Assembly: GCA_002353825.1 (NCBI GenBank)
Contig: DEKJ01000047.1
Location: 1-59,603, forward strand
DNA: 59,603 bases
Reading direction: 5' to 3'
Origin: Prevotella sp. UBA2725
GTDB taxonomy: Bacteria; Bacteroidota; Bacteroidia; Bacteroidales; Bacteroidaceae
The position numbers and the translations under genes are program-made. Positions 16,923 to 26,350 of this stretch are shown here, one piece after another (position 1 is the first letter of the stretch; each line of letters starts with the position of its first letter). The notes under the pieces were generated by a model. It was given only the letters and a program-made list of their open reading frames with translations. It did no database searches and was not told where the DNA came from.

Positions 16923-16964
16923 AATACATGGTGCATAATATAGGATAACTAAATAAAGACTTTT

Positions 16965-17570
16965 ATGAAAAAGACTTTGTTATTAAACATGCTGCTGTTG
17001 TTCTGCATGGGTGTCTTTGCCCAGAACAGTCAGCAAGCAATGAAAGTGTTGAACAAGACCGCTGCAGTGGTTGGGCGGAAAGGTGGTGCCCAGGCCGACT
17101 TCACGGTATCCGGGAAGAAGACGGGTACACAGACTGGTACAATCGCTATCAAAGGTAACATGTTTCAGGCACGCACAAAGAAAGCCATTATCTGGTACAA
17201 CGGTAAGACGCAGTGGAGTTACCTCAAGATGACGAATGAGGTGAACATCTCTACTCCAAATGAGGCTAAGCGTATGAGCATGAATCCTTATACGTTCATC
17301 TCGATGTATAAGAACGGCTACAACCTCTCTATGACAACGAAAGGTGGTAACTATGTGGTGCACATGGTGGCTCAGAACAAGAAACGTAGTGTTCCCGAGG
17401 CTTATATCACGATTAGTAAATCTTATAAGCCTTCTGTCGTTCGTATGCGCCAAGGCAACGACTGGACAACGATCTACGTGAATAATTTTGTAGCTAAGAA
17501 TCAGCCTAACAGTAAGTTCTCATTCAATGCCAAGGATTTCCCGAAGGCGGATGTGATAGATCTGAGATAA
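16965..17570 (+). CDS. lolA: LolA-like outer-membrane lipoprotein carrier
   Basis: A 201-residue periplasmic protein with a signal peptide ending at about Ala19 (GVFAQNS). It shows a LolA/LolB-type half-barrel pattern: repeated short beta strands, ADFTVSGKK, AIIWYNGKTQWSYL and a C-terminal DFPKADVIDLR strand. In Bacteroidota such proteins commonly lie directly after ftsK, as here. The assigned role is shuttling lipoproteins from the inner to the outer membrane. The gene symbol is based on fold pattern and position, as sequence conservation in this family is low. Confidence 0.8.
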   Translation: MKKTLLLNMLLLFCMGVFAQNSQQAMKVLNKTAAVVGRKGGAQADFTVSGKKTGTQTGTIAIKGNMFQARTKKAIIWYNGKTQWSYLKMTNEVNISTPNEAKRMSMNPYTFISMYKNGYNLSMTTKGGNYVVHMVAQNKKRSVPEAYITISKSYKPSVVRMRQGNDWTTIYVNNFVAKNQPNSKFSFNAKDFPKADVIDLR

Positions 17571-17572
17571 GC

Positions 17573-17722
17573 CTCTCCCCCACCCCCTCCCCCGTAGGGA
17601 GGGGAGAAGCAATACCATCAATACCCGAGAAAAATAGCCAATACTCGTGAAAAAAAGTGACATTGGAAAGCAATGCAGACGCTACACCCCTCCCTACGGG
17701 GGAGGGGCCGGGGAAGAGGCTT
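17573..17722. repeat. Inverted pair of CCCTCCCCCGTAGGGAGGGG palindromes
   Basis: A CTCCCCCGTAGGGAGGGGAG unit just after the lolA stop (about 17587-17606) and CCCCTCCCTACGGGGGAGGG just before the thiL stop (about 17690-17709) lie in opposite orientation, about 80 bases apart. They occupy the convergent junction and may end both transcripts. Confidence 0.7.
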
Positions 17723-18838
17723 CTATTTCAGCGGGTTCCACCCTTGTGCCGTAATATCAAACTCTTTGCCGTCACCACGAGAGATGAGGCGGCAACCTAA
17801 TTCTTCCTTTGTGATATAACCTATCTGCTTGATACCCTTACTTTCTAGCGCATCGAGCTTGTCATGGTCTCCTATCGGACAAGTGAAGAGCAGTTCGTAA
17901 TCCTCACCGCCATTCATAGCACACGTTGTGACGTTCATGTTGAACTCCTCGGCAGTGACTGCCGTCTGATAATCGATAGGAATATTCTTCTCGTAGATGC
18001 GGCATCCGCAATGACTCTGATGACAGATATGCAGCAACTCTGAAGAGAGACCGTCCGAGATATCCATCATAGCTGTAGGATGGATGTTGTTCTCATGCAG
18101 CAGTTCTATGATGTCACCGCGAGCCTCAGGTCTCAACTGCCGCTGTAAGAGATACTCACGCCCTGCAAAATCTGGCTGGAAATCAATGATCTTCATGCCC
18201 TCCTGTTGCAAGTGCTTTACGAGCGCATCGTTGCCTTCCTTCTGTGCTTTTCTTATCTTTGCATTCAGTTCGTCTATCTGTTTGTAATAGACAGTCTTCT
18301 CACGTTCCAACAGCTGAAGACCCATATAAGCGGCACCTAAGTCTCCGGTGACACATACGAGATCTGTCTCATTGGCTCCATTGCGGTACACAATATCTTC
18401 TTTCGCCGCCTCACCGATACATGTGATGCTGATGGCGAGACCTGTTAATGACGAGCAGGTATCACCACCAACGATGTCCACATTCCACTTATCACAGGCC
18501 TCATGCAGACCAGCATAAAAGTCATCGAGGTCTTCTACCTTGAAGCGCTTGCCCAAGGCAATGCTGACGAGCAACTGCCGTGGGGTGCCGTTCATAGCGA
18601 ATACATCGCTGAGGTTGACCATCGCACTCTTATAACCTAGCTGAGCCATGCTGTTGTAGGTGAGGTCGAAGTGAACGCCCTCCATGAGCATGTCAGTTGT
18701 AACGAGCACCTCCTTGTCGGGATAAGAGAGAACCGTACAGTCATCCCCCACCCCTTTCAATGTTGAAGCGTTCTTCGGCTTAATATCTTTCGTGAGTCGG
18801 CGGATCAAGCCGAACTCACCCAATTCTTTTATCTCCAT
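17723..18838 (-). CDS. thiL: Thiamine-monophosphate kinase
   Basis: Phosphorylates thiamine monophosphate to the cofactor thiamine diphosphate. The 371-residue protein has the AIR-synthase-like fold: GVGDDCTVL at about 30-38 (metal- and ATP-binding Asp pair), TTDMLMEGVHFDL at about 47-59, VGGDTCSS near 121 and MDISDGLSSEL with a second acidic cluster. A longer-than-usual insert (KTVYYKQIDELNAKIRKAQ..., about 180-215) is coiled-coil-like. It is the last gene of the sppA-lpxK-PNP-thiL series, 39 bases after PNP. Confidence 0.93.
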   Translation of the reverse strand: MEIKELGEFGLIRRLTKDIKPKNASTLKGVGDDCTVLSYPDKEVLVTTDMLMEGVHFDLTYNSMAQLGYKSAMVNLSDVFAMNGTPRQLLVSIALGKRFKVEDLDDFYAGLHEACDKWNVDIVGGDTCSSLTGLAISITCIGEAAKEDIVYRNGANETDLVCVTGDLGAAYMGLQLLEREKTVYYKQIDELNAKIRKAQKEGNDALVKHLQQEGMKIIDFQPDFAGREYLLQRQLRPEARGDIIELLHENNIHPTAMMDISDGLSSELLHICHQSHCGCRIYEKNIPIDYQTAVTAEEFNMNVTTCAMNGGEDYELLFTCPIGDHDKLDALESKGIKQIGYITKEELGCRLISRGDGKEFDITAQGWNPLK

Positions 18839-18877
18839 ATTTATCTTTTCTTAATGCAACGCCTTAATCAAGTCGTC

Positions 18878-19690
18878 TTAATCGCAACGTCGGATCATCT
18901 CGCGGAAGATTTCGGCCATATGAGGCTGCGAGGCGTTGGCAGCTTCCTGTACCTCTTCATGGCTCACCTCCACAGGCTTGTCGAATCCTCCGAGATCTGT
19001 GATGACACTGATGCCAAAGACTTTCATGCCACAGTGGCGCGCCACGATGACCTCAGGCACTGTGCTCATTCCTACTGCACTACCACCCAAGAGACGATAC
19101 ATCCGATACTCGGCTGGAGTCTCAAAGGTTGGTCCTTGGACACCTACGTAGATGCCATGCTTCAAGTCGATGCCTTTCTCCTGACCTATCTTATCAGCGA
19201 GATCGCGCAGTCCCTTGTCGTAAGCCTCATGCATATCCGGAAAGCGAGGGCCGGTGGGGAAGTTCTTGCCACGCAACGGATGCTCGGGGAAGAGATTGAT
19301 GTGGTCATCGATCACCATGAGGTCTCCGATCTTGAACGAAGGATCCATGCCACCAGCCGCATTACTGACGAAGAGTGTCTTGATTCCCAACTCATACATC
19401 ACTCGTTCTGGGAACGTCACTTCCTTCATCGTGTAGCCTTCATAGAAGTGGAAACGGCCATCCATCGCCATGATCTCCTTGCCGCCAAGCTTTCCGAAGA
19501 TCAGCTTTCCGGCATGACCCTCAACAGTTGATACGGGGAAGTTAGGAATATCTTTGTATGCAAACTCAGTGGTGTCAGTTATCTCTGAAGCTAATTGTCC
19601 CAGGCCCGTTCCCAGTATGATTGCTGTCGTGGGATGGGCGGGCATCCTTTCTTTTAGCCAGGATGCTGTTTCTTGAATTTTTTCGTACAT
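18878..19690 (-). CDS. Purine nucleoside phosphorylase I (inosine/guanosine type)
   Basis: Splits inosine and guanosine with phosphate to give base and ribose 1-phosphate. The 270 residues carry the trimeric PNP pattern: ILGTGLGQLAS (phosphate loop), GRFHFYEGY, SNAAGGMD and YVGVQGPTFETPAEYRM, then a C-terminal GGFDKPVEVSHEEV. The start MYEKIQETASWLKERM is the usual family start and lies inside the 3' end of lpxK, with a 116-base out-of-frame overlap. This suggests translational coupling to lpxK. Confidence 0.94.
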   Translation of the reverse strand: MYEKIQETASWLKERMPAHPTTAIILGTGLGQLASEITDTTEFAYKDIPNFPVSTVEGHAGKLIFGKLGGKEIMAMDGRFHFYEGYTMKEVTFPERVMYELGIKTLFVSNAAGGMDPSFKIGDLMVIDDHINLFPEHPLRGKNFPTGPRFPDMHEAYDKGLRDLADKIGQEKGIDLKHGIYVGVQGPTFETPAEYRMYRLLGGSAVGMSTVPEVIVARHCGMKVFGISVITDLGGFDKPVEVSHEEVQEAANASQPHMAEIFREMIRRCD

Positions 19691-20756
19691 AGCTTATTAT
19701 CTTATTATTGAATAGTTCTTCTTCCTGATCCTGCATAAACTTCACCTCGATAGGCTGGACATAAAGCGCTTTCTTCACTTCCTCGCTCAACCCTTCGGTC
19801 TGTAGCAGTCGTGTAGAGTCTTTCTCCGTAGTGATGATAACCTTCGGCGACTCCATGCTTGCAAAGGTCTCATTGATGTTCTCCACATCTTTCTGCGAGA
19901 AAGCGTGGTGGTCCCCGAAAGTCAACGACTGTAAGGAACGACACTTATTCTGGAGGTCATTTTTCATCTCCTCGGGTGAGGCTATCCCCGTGACTAACAG
20001 TACATTCAAGCCTTTTAGTTCTTGCAATGGCTTAGTCTCTTGTTGCGGATAGAGTGGATAGCAATCACCGTATTTCATCGTCGTGAAGAACAGCTCCTGA
20101 TAAGGATAGAGGTTCATGGCCTTTGTCAGTACGCGGATGTCCATCGGCTTCAGATCTGCCGGACATTTCGTGATGATGACAAAGTCGGCTCTGCGCTTCC
20201 CCGACAGAGGCTCACGCAATCGGCCTGCGGGGAGAAGCTTGTCATAGATGATGAGTCGGTGGTAATCGACGAGCAGAATGTTGATTCCCGGCTTCACATA
20301 GCGGTGCTGAAAAGCATCGTCTAGGAGGATGACATCCACGTCTTGGGTCTCTTCGTCGTGCGTCAGTCGGTCTATACCCTCCCGGCGCTTGGCATCCACA
20401 GCCACATAGATATCGTTGAACTTCTGCTTCATCTGAAACGGTTCGTCTCCGATATCCGCTACTGTTGAGTCAGCATCCGCCAGGACATAACCATGGCTCT
20501 TGCGCTTATAGCCTCTTGACAACACGGCTACCTTAGCAACGTTTTTCAAGAGGCGTATGAGATACTCTACATGCGGTGTCTTCCCCGTGCCTCCCACCGT
20601 GATGTTTCCCACTGAGATAACAGGGATATCGTAAGTCTGCTGGTGCAGCAGACCTACGTTAAACAGCCAGTTGCGCAGTCGAACCCCTGCGCCGTAGAGC
20701 CAGCTCAAAGGCAAGAGCCACTCGTGAATCTTTATCAGGTCACCCTCCATAGGCAA
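19575..20756 (-). CDS. lpxK: Tetraacyldisaccharide 4'-kinase
   Basis: Adds the 4'-phosphate of lipid A at the inner membrane. The P-loop lies in SVGNITVGGTGKTPHVEYL near 47-65, and DVILLDDAFQHRYVKP near 141 holds the conserved Asp-Asp and His. The usual HAFSQKDVENI pattern appears in the C-terminal part. At 393 residues it is longer than many LpxK proteins, because its last 38 or so codons lie inside the next gene (PNP). The final residues, NSILAKRKDARPSHDSN and on, are strongly polar. It begins four bases after the sppA stop. Confidence 0.92.
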   Translation of the reverse strand: MPMEGDLIKIHEWLLPLSWLYGAGVRLRNWLFNVGLLHQQTYDIPVISVGNITVGGTGKTPHVEYLIRLLKNVAKVAVLSRGYKRKSHGYVLADADSTVADIGDEPFQMKQKFNDIYVAVDAKRREGIDRLTHDEETQDVDVILLDDAFQHRYVKPGINILLVDYHRLIIYDKLLPAGRLREPLSGKRRADFVIITKCPADLKPMDIRVLTKAMNLYPYQELFFTTMKYGDCYPLYPQQETKPLQELKGLNVLLVTGIASPEEMKNDLQNKCRSLQSLTFGDHHAFSQKDVENINETFASMESPKVIITTEKDSTRLLQTEGLSEEVKKALYVQPIEVKFMQDQEEELFNNKIISYVRKNSRNSILAKRKDARPSHDSNHTGNGPGTISFRDN

Positions 20757-20759
20757 TAA

Positions 20760-22562
20760 TTATTTCTTTTTCGTTATGATATACGGCAGACGGGCTTGAA
20801 TCGGTCCCATAGCCTCAGCGCTCTTTAGAAGCATGAATGGTGCATAGTAGACACCAAGCATAGACTGCAGTTGCTCATCGAGCTTGGTACCCTTTGCTTT
20901 GTCTGTCTGATCCAGCAACTGATCAATGAAACTCTTCTGCTCTGGATAGTCCTCAGCATGATATTTCTTCAGTTTAGCGAGCTGAGCAGCTTTCGCCACA
21001 GCCTTATCAAGTCCACCGAGACCATCGACGAGCTTCAGTTTCAAAGCATCAGCACCTACGAATACATGGCCCTGCGCACGCTCTTCCACGGCAGCCATCG
21101 ACAGCTTACGTCCAGCAGCTACGCGAGATTTGAAAAGCATATAGCCTTCATTGATATGTGCCTGCATTTTTGCGCTCATCTCTGCGTTCAATGGATGGGC
21201 TAACCAAAGTCCAGAATAAGATGGCACAATAGAGTTACTGTTTCTATTTGTTCCTACGCCGTCGTAAGTAATACCGAGTTTCTGATCGAGGCCCTCTGCA
21301 TCTTGAATTATTCCAAAGATACCTATTGATCCTGTGATCGTAGTTGGCTCAGCATAGATATAATTGGCAGCGCTACTGATGTAATAACCTCCGGAAGCTG
21401 CGTAGGTGCTCATTGATACTACAACAGGCTTTCCTGCTTTCTTCAACATTTCTATAGCATGCCAGATCTGCTCAGCTGTAAATGCATTTCCTCCAGGAGA
21501 GTTGACACGAAGCACAACAGCCTTCACCTTATCGTCTTTGGCCAAATCGTTCAGATCTTTGCAGACATCATCGCCAACGATATATTCTGCTTGCATGAAT
21601 GCATTCTGTGGTGGAACTTTCTCCACTATTTCTCCGGAAGCGTAATAGACAGCGACCTCATCGCCTTCTGTATCCTCATCAATCGATTGCATGTCTGCGA
21701 CAGTTGCCTGAGGAATATCCTTGTCTTTATCAATGCCGAGCTTTTTCTTGATGACATCTTTTATCTCATCATAATAAAGCAGTCCATCGACAAACTTACT
21801 TTTTACGAATGTTGGCGGGATGCTTAATGTGACAACGTTGTCAGCATAGTTATTAAGATCTTTCACGCTGATACCGCGACTTTTCGATACAGCATCAACG
21901 ATCGTATTCCATTGGTAATCAACAAATCGTTGCGACTGAGCACGGCTCGGGTCACTCATTTTGTCTTCTGTAAATATTTCTGTGGCACTCTTATATTTAC
22001 CACACTTAAAAGGAACGACATTGATGCCAATCTTCTTGTATAGGCCTTTGACAAAGGGTAAACTGTAACCGTTTCCTTCCCATTCAACTATTCCTGCGGG
22101 ATTCAGATACACCTTATCAGCTGCAGAAGCAATATAATAGGCAAGCGTGCCATAAAGTTTTCCATAGGCGATGACCCACTTTCCCGACTTTTTGAAATCG
22201 ACGATGGCATCGCGCAGTTCCTGAGCCTGAGACATATCCATGTCCATACCGTTCGACTCGATATAGATACCTTTTATCTTATCTGACGTCTTGGCTTTCT
22301 TGATAGCGGAAAGCATATCGGTCAGTCCGGGGGTACCCTCAGTGTTGCCTTGGACCATGTCTCGTGGAGTAGGATCAGAACCCTGCTCTTGTAGAGTGCC
22401 CTGAAGGTTAAGTACGAGTACACTGCCATCCTGTACACTTGCAGATGAACCAGATGATGCCATCGTTCCTACGATGCCCATCAGTCCGATGCATGCGGCT
22501 ACCGCACTGAAGATCACCAATCCGACGATGACCACGAATACGTCTCTTAGAAAATGTTTCAT
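20760..22562 (-). CDS. sppA: Signal peptide peptidase SppA (67K type)
   Basis: A membrane-bound Ser/Lys protease (S49) that degrades cleaved signal peptides. The 600-residue protein has one N-terminal membrane helix (about 8-32) and two tandem S49 domains, as in the long E. coli form. The likely catalytic Lys is in the N-terminal domain (FKCGKYKSATEIFTEDK, near 203) and the Ser in the C-terminal domain (TTITGSIGIFG, near 412). It is the first gene of an operon-like run with lpxK, PNP and thiL. No clear promoter was seen; a solo repeat arm lies directly upstream. Confidence 0.94.
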   Translation of the reverse strand: MKHFLRDVFVVIVGLVIFSAVAACIGLMGIVGTMASSGSSASVQDGSVLVLNLQGTLQEQGSDPTPRDMVQGNTEGTPGLTDMLSAIKKAKTSDKIKGIYIESNGMDMDMSQAQELRDAIVDFKKSGKWVIAYGKLYGTLAYYIASAADKVYLNPAGIVEWEGNGYSLPFVKGLYKKIGINVVPFKCGKYKSATEIFTEDKMSDPSRAQSQRFVDYQWNTIVDAVSKSRGISVKDLNNYADNVVTLSIPPTFVKSKFVDGLLYYDEIKDVIKKKLGIDKDKDIPQATVADMQSIDEDTEGDEVAVYYASGEIVEKVPPQNAFMQAEYIVGDDVCKDLNDLAKDDKVKAVVLRVNSPGGNAFTAEQIWHAIEMLKKAGKPVVVSMSTYAASGGYYISSAANYIYAEPTTITGSIGIFGIIQDAEGLDQKLGITYDGVGTNRNSNSIVPSYSGLWLAHPLNAEMSAKMQAHINEGYMLFKSRVAAGRKLSMAAVEERAQGHVFVGADALKLKLVDGLGGLDKAVAKAAQLAKLKKYHAEDYPEQKSFIDQLLDQTDKAKGTKLDEQLQSMLGVYYAPFMLLKSAEAMGPIQARLPYIITKKK

Positions 22563-22605
22563 GTCTTTGAAGATTAATGGATTATTAGTTGTTTATTGTA
22601 AAGTG

Positions 22606-22650
22606 CTTAATGTTACGTGTTACGATGTTACAATGTTACAATGTTACAAA
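22606..22650. repeat. Solo arm of the AT-core element family (TGTTACAA type)
   Basis: CTTAATGTTACGTGTTACGA is followed by three TGTTACAA units. It is related to the arms at 26875-26901 and 27083-27118, but no inverted partner is nearby. It fills the space between sppA and DUF2461. Confidence 0.7.
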
Positions 22651-22652
22651 TT

Positions 22653-23366
22653 TTATTCATAATCATCCACGACACCGTTCACAAAGTCCATCATGGGCTT
22701 CGCTACCTTGCAGATGTCTGCGGCTTTCTTGGTCCAGTCCTTATCCGCGAAGAACTTGTCATCGACACTGTGCCACGCACAATAGTCTTTCATCTTGAGA
22801 TAATCGAGAAACTCGTAGTCCTTCGGAAAGTCTTTCGGTGCTTTCTTCAGACAACTGATGCCAAAACCTTTGTCACTTGTCGGGAACTCGCCCTCCCACG
22901 TGGTCTCATTCGGATAACCGAAGTAATGGATGAACTTTCCGTCCTCCACACAGCGGCGCCATTCATCGATGTTTCCCATGATCTCATTGCGCATCGCCGT
23001 GAGGATATTCGTCGGGAGCCAGTAGGAACCTATAGCGAGGAGACAGTGACCTGGCTGGATATGGAGATAATAACCTCCACGCAGCGATTTCTTGCCGTGT
23101 GCACAGATATAAGCTCCGAAGTGGCGCTTGTAGGGTGACTTATCGGGAGAGAAACGGATATCACGATAGAAACGGTAGCAGCAGTCCTTCGGCGTGAGAT
23201 GAGAGATCTCCGGGTCAAAGGTCGAGAGTTCTTTGATGAAGGCCTCTACCCCATCTTCAAACTCTTTCTTGGCTCGCTCATATTCAGCCTTATGCTCTTG
23301 GAACCAAGGCCGGTTATTGTTGGCTGCTACCTCAGAAAGAAAATTCTCTATCAGCTTAATATCCAT
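22653..23366 (-). CDS. DUF2461 domain protein
   Basis: A 237-residue soluble protein matching the DUF2461 family (conserved hypothetical, TIGR02453-like). Typical features are an N-terminal NNRPWFQEHKAEYERAK, then RFYRDIRFSPDKSPYKRHFGAY and GGYYLHIQPGHCLLAIG. No catalytic mechanism is established that I can name. It lies 27 bases downstream of nth on the same strand and is probably expressed with it, which hints at, but does not prove, a nucleic-acid-related role. Confidence 0.85.
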   Translation of the reverse strand: MDIKLIENFLSEVAANNNRPWFQEHKAEYERAKKEFEDGVEAFIKELSTFDPEISHLTPKDCCYRFYRDIRFSPDKSPYKRHFGAYICAHGKKSLRGGYYLHIQPGHCLLAIGSYWLPTNILTAMRNEIMGNIDEWRRCVEDGKFIHYFGYPNETTWEGEFPTSDKGFGISCLKKAPKDFPKDYEFLDYLKMKDYCAWHSVDDKFFADKDWTKKAADICKVAKPMMDFVNGVVDDYE

Positions 23367-23393
23367 GTATTTAATCTCTTCTTATTAAATGAT

Positions 23394-24044
23394 TTATTCA
23401 AGTTTACTACCCTCTAACAGTTTCGGGCAAATCTCATTGAATGGGCACTTATCGCACTTGGGTTTGGCACTCTGACACACATAGCGACCATGGAGCAAAA
23501 GCCAGTGGTGAGCCCGTGGAATGTCTTCTTCGGGAATGCTCTTTTCGAGATATTCCTCTACTTTCAGAGGCGTGTTAGCAGTAGCTGGAACCAGTCCCAA
23601 TCGATGTGCCACCCGATAGACATGCGTATCTACAGCCATCACTGCTTTGCCGAACCACACAGCCTGAAGCACGTTAGCTGTCTTGCGCCCTACGCCTGGG
23701 AGCTTTGTAAGGTCTTCTGTATTATCCGGCACCACTCCGTTAAAATCGCTCACGAGTTTTCGCGCCATATCGACGAGGTGCTGGGCTTTGGCATTGGGAT
23801 AACTCACGCTATGAATGAATTCCAGCAGGTCCTCGGGTTCAGCCTGAGCCATGAGTTCCGGCGTAGGATAACGCTGAAAGAGTGCGGGAGTCACCTCATT
23901 GATTCGTTTGTCGGTACACTGGGCGGAAAGAAGTGTAGCAACCAACAACTGAAAAGCAGAACCAAACTCGAGTTGTGTTGTGACCTCCGGCTGGTTCTTC
24001 TTAAAATAATCAATGATGTATTTGTATCGCTCTTTCCGTGTCAT
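23394..24044 (-). CDS. nth: Endonuclease III (base-excision repair glycosylase/AP lyase)
   Basis: Removes oxidised pyrimidines and cuts the abasic site. The start at 24044 (MTRKERYKYIIDYF) gives 216 residues. The frame stays open to 24164, but a full promoter at 24064-24094 makes the longer form impossible from that transcript. Motifs: the helix-hairpin-helix LPGVGRKTANVL with the catalytic Lys, the catalytic Asp in AVDTHVYRV, and the 4Fe-4S loop Cys-x6-Cys-x2-Cys-x5-Cys at the C-terminus (VCQSAKPKCDKCPFNEICP). Confidence 0.96.
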   Translation of the reverse strand: MTRKERYKYIIDYFKKNQPEVTTQLEFGSAFQLLVATLLSAQCTDKRINEVTPALFQRYPTPELMAQAEPEDLLEFIHSVSYPNAKAQHLVDMARKLVSDFNGVVPDNTEDLTKLPGVGRKTANVLQAVWFGKAVMAVDTHVYRVAHRLGLVPATANTPLKVEEYLEKSIPEEDIPRAHHWLLLHGRYVCQSAKPKCDKCPFNEICPKLLEGSKLE

Positions 24045-24063
24045 ATAATATGCAATATATCCG

Positions 24064-24094
24064 CAAAGATAAGAAAATAAAACGGCACGACAAA
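24064..24094 (-). promoter_or_regulatory. Promoter for nth
   Basis: On the minus strand TTTG (24091-24094) is followed by 19 bases and TATCTTTG (24064-24071): a full Bacteroidota promoter ending 20 bases before the nth ATG. The -33 box lies within the htpG terminator hairpin. Confidence 0.85.
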
Positions 24095-24125
24095 GAAATG
24101 TCTTATCTTTTTCTTTGCCGTGCCG
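24083..24125 (-). terminator. Rho-independent terminator of htpG
   Basis: CGGCACGACAAAGAAA pairs with TTTCTTTGCCGTGCCG (one mismatch in 16) around an 11-base loop. On the minus strand the stem is followed by TTTTATTTTC. It lies 32 bases beyond the htpG stop and overlaps the nth -33 box. Confidence 0.85.
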
Positions 24126-24156
24126 AAAATATAACATTAATGTAATCAACCAATCC

Positions 24157-26211
24157 TTATCCAATCAGCTCGACGCTTCTCTTGAGGAACTTGTCGAGAG
24201 CCTCACCTTTCAGCATACCGTTCTGAAGGAGTGCGAGGTCGATGAGCTGATGCACGATCTTGTTGTCCTTGGCGTAGTCGTCAAGAATCTTGTTCTTCTT
24301 ACTGCGCTCATCGTTGATGACCTTCTCTGTGTTCTGCAGGTCGTCCTTCTCTTCCTTGGTGATCTCCTCCGGTTTCTTGTTGGCCTGACTCTGATGCAAG
24401 GCAGCGAGACGAGCCTCCTGACCTTTGAGGTCACTCTCTATCGGCTTGAGCTCAGCCTCCACGTTCTTCTTCGTGTCCTCAAGCACCTCTTTCACGAGCT
24501 TGTGGTCAGAGTTCAAGACGACCATGTATGAGTCGGGCATCTGACTGTAGAAGCTCATGCCGGGCTGGAACTTGCTCATCTCCTTCATACGACGCATATA
24601 CTCGCTCTGGGTGATGACGACTGGAGCCGTAGTCTCACCGAGTGCCTGCACATCGACTGCATAGTTGGCTTTCTGCCCTTGTGGCATCTGAGAGCGGAAG
24701 ACCTCTGTCAATTTGTCACGGTCATCCTTCTCCATCTCCTCTTTCTTGGCATCAGCCTTGACGATGAGACGGTCGATGATATCAGCATCGACACGAGAGA
24801 AACGGCTCTTCTCAAACTTCTGCTCAAGCATGCTCACCATAGGCACATCGAGTTGGCCGTCGAGCAGCAACACGCTGTAACCCTTGTCCTGAGCTGCCTT
24901 GATGTAGGTGTACTGCTCCTCTTTGTTCGTGGCATAGAGGTAGACGAGGTTGCCATCCTTATCCGTCTGGTTATCCTTGATGAGGGTCTTGTACTCATCG
25001 AAGGTGAAGTACTTGCCATCGACATCCTTGAAGAGAGCAAACTCTTTGGCACGATCGTAGAAGTCCTCCTGTGACAACATACCGTAGTTGATGAAGAGCT
25101 TTAGGTCATCCCATTTCTTCTCATAGTCCTTACGGTCATCCTTGAACGTCTGCTGTAAGCGGTCAGCTACCTTCTTCGTGATGTACGTGGAGATCTTCTT
25201 CACGTTGGCATCGCTCTGCAGGTAAGAACGGCTCACGTTCAATGGGATATCCGGTGAGTCGATGACACCGTGAAGCAGTGTGAGGAAGTCAGGCACGATA
25301 CCCTCGACCTGGTCGGTGACGAACACCTGGTTGCAATAGAGCTGGATCTTATTGCGTTGCAGGTCGATGTTTGTATGGACACGCGGGAAGTAAAGAATAC
25401 CCGTGAGATGGAACGGATAGTCGACATTCAGGTGAATCCAGAACATCGGCTCATCCTGCATCGGATAGAGCTCGCGATAGAACTTCTTATAGTCCTCATC
25501 TTTCAAGCTCGACGGAGCCTTTGTCCACAGCGGCTCGATATTGTTGATGATATTGTCCTCCTTGGTCTCCTGCTCCTTTCCGTCTTTCCATTCTGTCTTC
25601 TTACCAAAAGCAATAGGTACAGGCATGAAGCGACAGTACTTCGTCAGCAGTTCCGTGATCTTAACCTTGTCCAGATACTCCTTGCAGTCGTCGGAGATAT
25701 GCAGGATGATATCTGTGCCCCGGTCGGCCTTTTCTGTATCCTCGAGCATGAACTCCGGGGAGCCGTCGCAGGTCCAGTGCTGAGCCACGGCACCGTCTTT
25801 ATAACTCTTTGTGATGATCTCCACCTTGTCGGACACCATGAAAGCGGAATAGAAGCCGAGGCCGAAGTGACCGATGATGGCGTTGGCCTCATCTTTATAT
25901 TTAGCGAGGAAGTCAGTGACTCCTGAGAATGCGATCTGATTGATGTATTTATCGATCTCCTCAGCGGTCATACCGATACCACGGTCACTGATCGTCAGTG
26001 TCTTTGCATCCTTATCCAAAGAGATATGGACAGTGAGGTCGCCTGGATCACCTTTGAAGTCACCCTGCTGCTGAAGCGTCTTCAGTTTCTGTGTGGCATC
26101 GACGGCGTTGGAAACCATCTCGCGGAGGAAAATCTCATGATCTGAATAGAGAAACTTTTTGATAACGGGGAAAATGTTCTCGGTTGTAACCCCAATATTG
26201 CCTTTCTTCAT
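24157..26211 (-). CDS. htpG: Molecular chaperone HtpG (Hsp90)
   Basis: An ATP-dependent dimeric Hsp90 chaperone of the cytosol, 684 residues. The GHKL ATP-binding domain shows LREMVSNAVDATQK (metal-binding Asn region), ISDRGIGMTAEEI and FGLGFYSAFMVSDKVEI. The middle domain carries the client/ATP-sensing Arg region NVSRSYLQSDANVKKIS near 325-341. The C-terminal dimerisation domain ends LIDLALLQNGMLKGEALDKF... . In place of a long charged linker it has a short one, as in bacteria. It stands alone with its own terminator. Its promoter was not recognised. Confidence 0.97.
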   Translation of the reverse strand: MKKGNIGVTTENIFPVIKKFLYSDHEIFLREMVSNAVDATQKLKTLQQQGDFKGDPGDLTVHISLDKDAKTLTISDRGIGMTAEEIDKYINQIAFSGVTDFLAKYKDEANAIIGHFGLGFYSAFMVSDKVEIITKSYKDGAVAQHWTCDGSPEFMLEDTEKADRGTDIILHISDDCKEYLDKVKITELLTKYCRFMPVPIAFGKKTEWKDGKEQETKEDNIINNIEPLWTKAPSSLKDEDYKKFYRELYPMQDEPMFWIHLNVDYPFHLTGILYFPRVHTNIDLQRNKIQLYCNQVFVTDQVEGIVPDFLTLLHGVIDSPDIPLNVSRSYLQSDANVKKISTYITKKVADRLQQTFKDDRKDYEKKWDDLKLFINYGMLSQEDFYDRAKEFALFKDVDGKYFTFDEYKTLIKDNQTDKDGNLVYLYATNKEEQYTYIKAAQDKGYSVLLLDGQLDVPMVSMLEQKFEKSRFSRVDADIIDRLIVKADAKKEEMEKDDRDKLTEVFRSQMPQGQKANYAVDVQALGETTAPVVITQSEYMRRMKEMSKFQPGMSFYSQMPDSYMVVLNSDHKLVKEVLEDTKKNVEAELKPIESDLKGQEARLAALHQSQANKKPEEITKEEKDDLQNTEKVINDERSKKNKILDDYAKDNKIVHQLIDLALLQNGMLKGEALDKFLKRSVELIG

Positions 26212-26350
26212 TGCAATCTTAGTTTTTTCTTATTATTACTGCCTAGATTGTTACAATAAGTATGCCAAAGGGGTATAAATGATTGATAAATAACCAAAAA
26301 TGTAAAAGGAAATGAGTTTTTTGGCCTTTTGGCGCAAAAATACCGAATAA

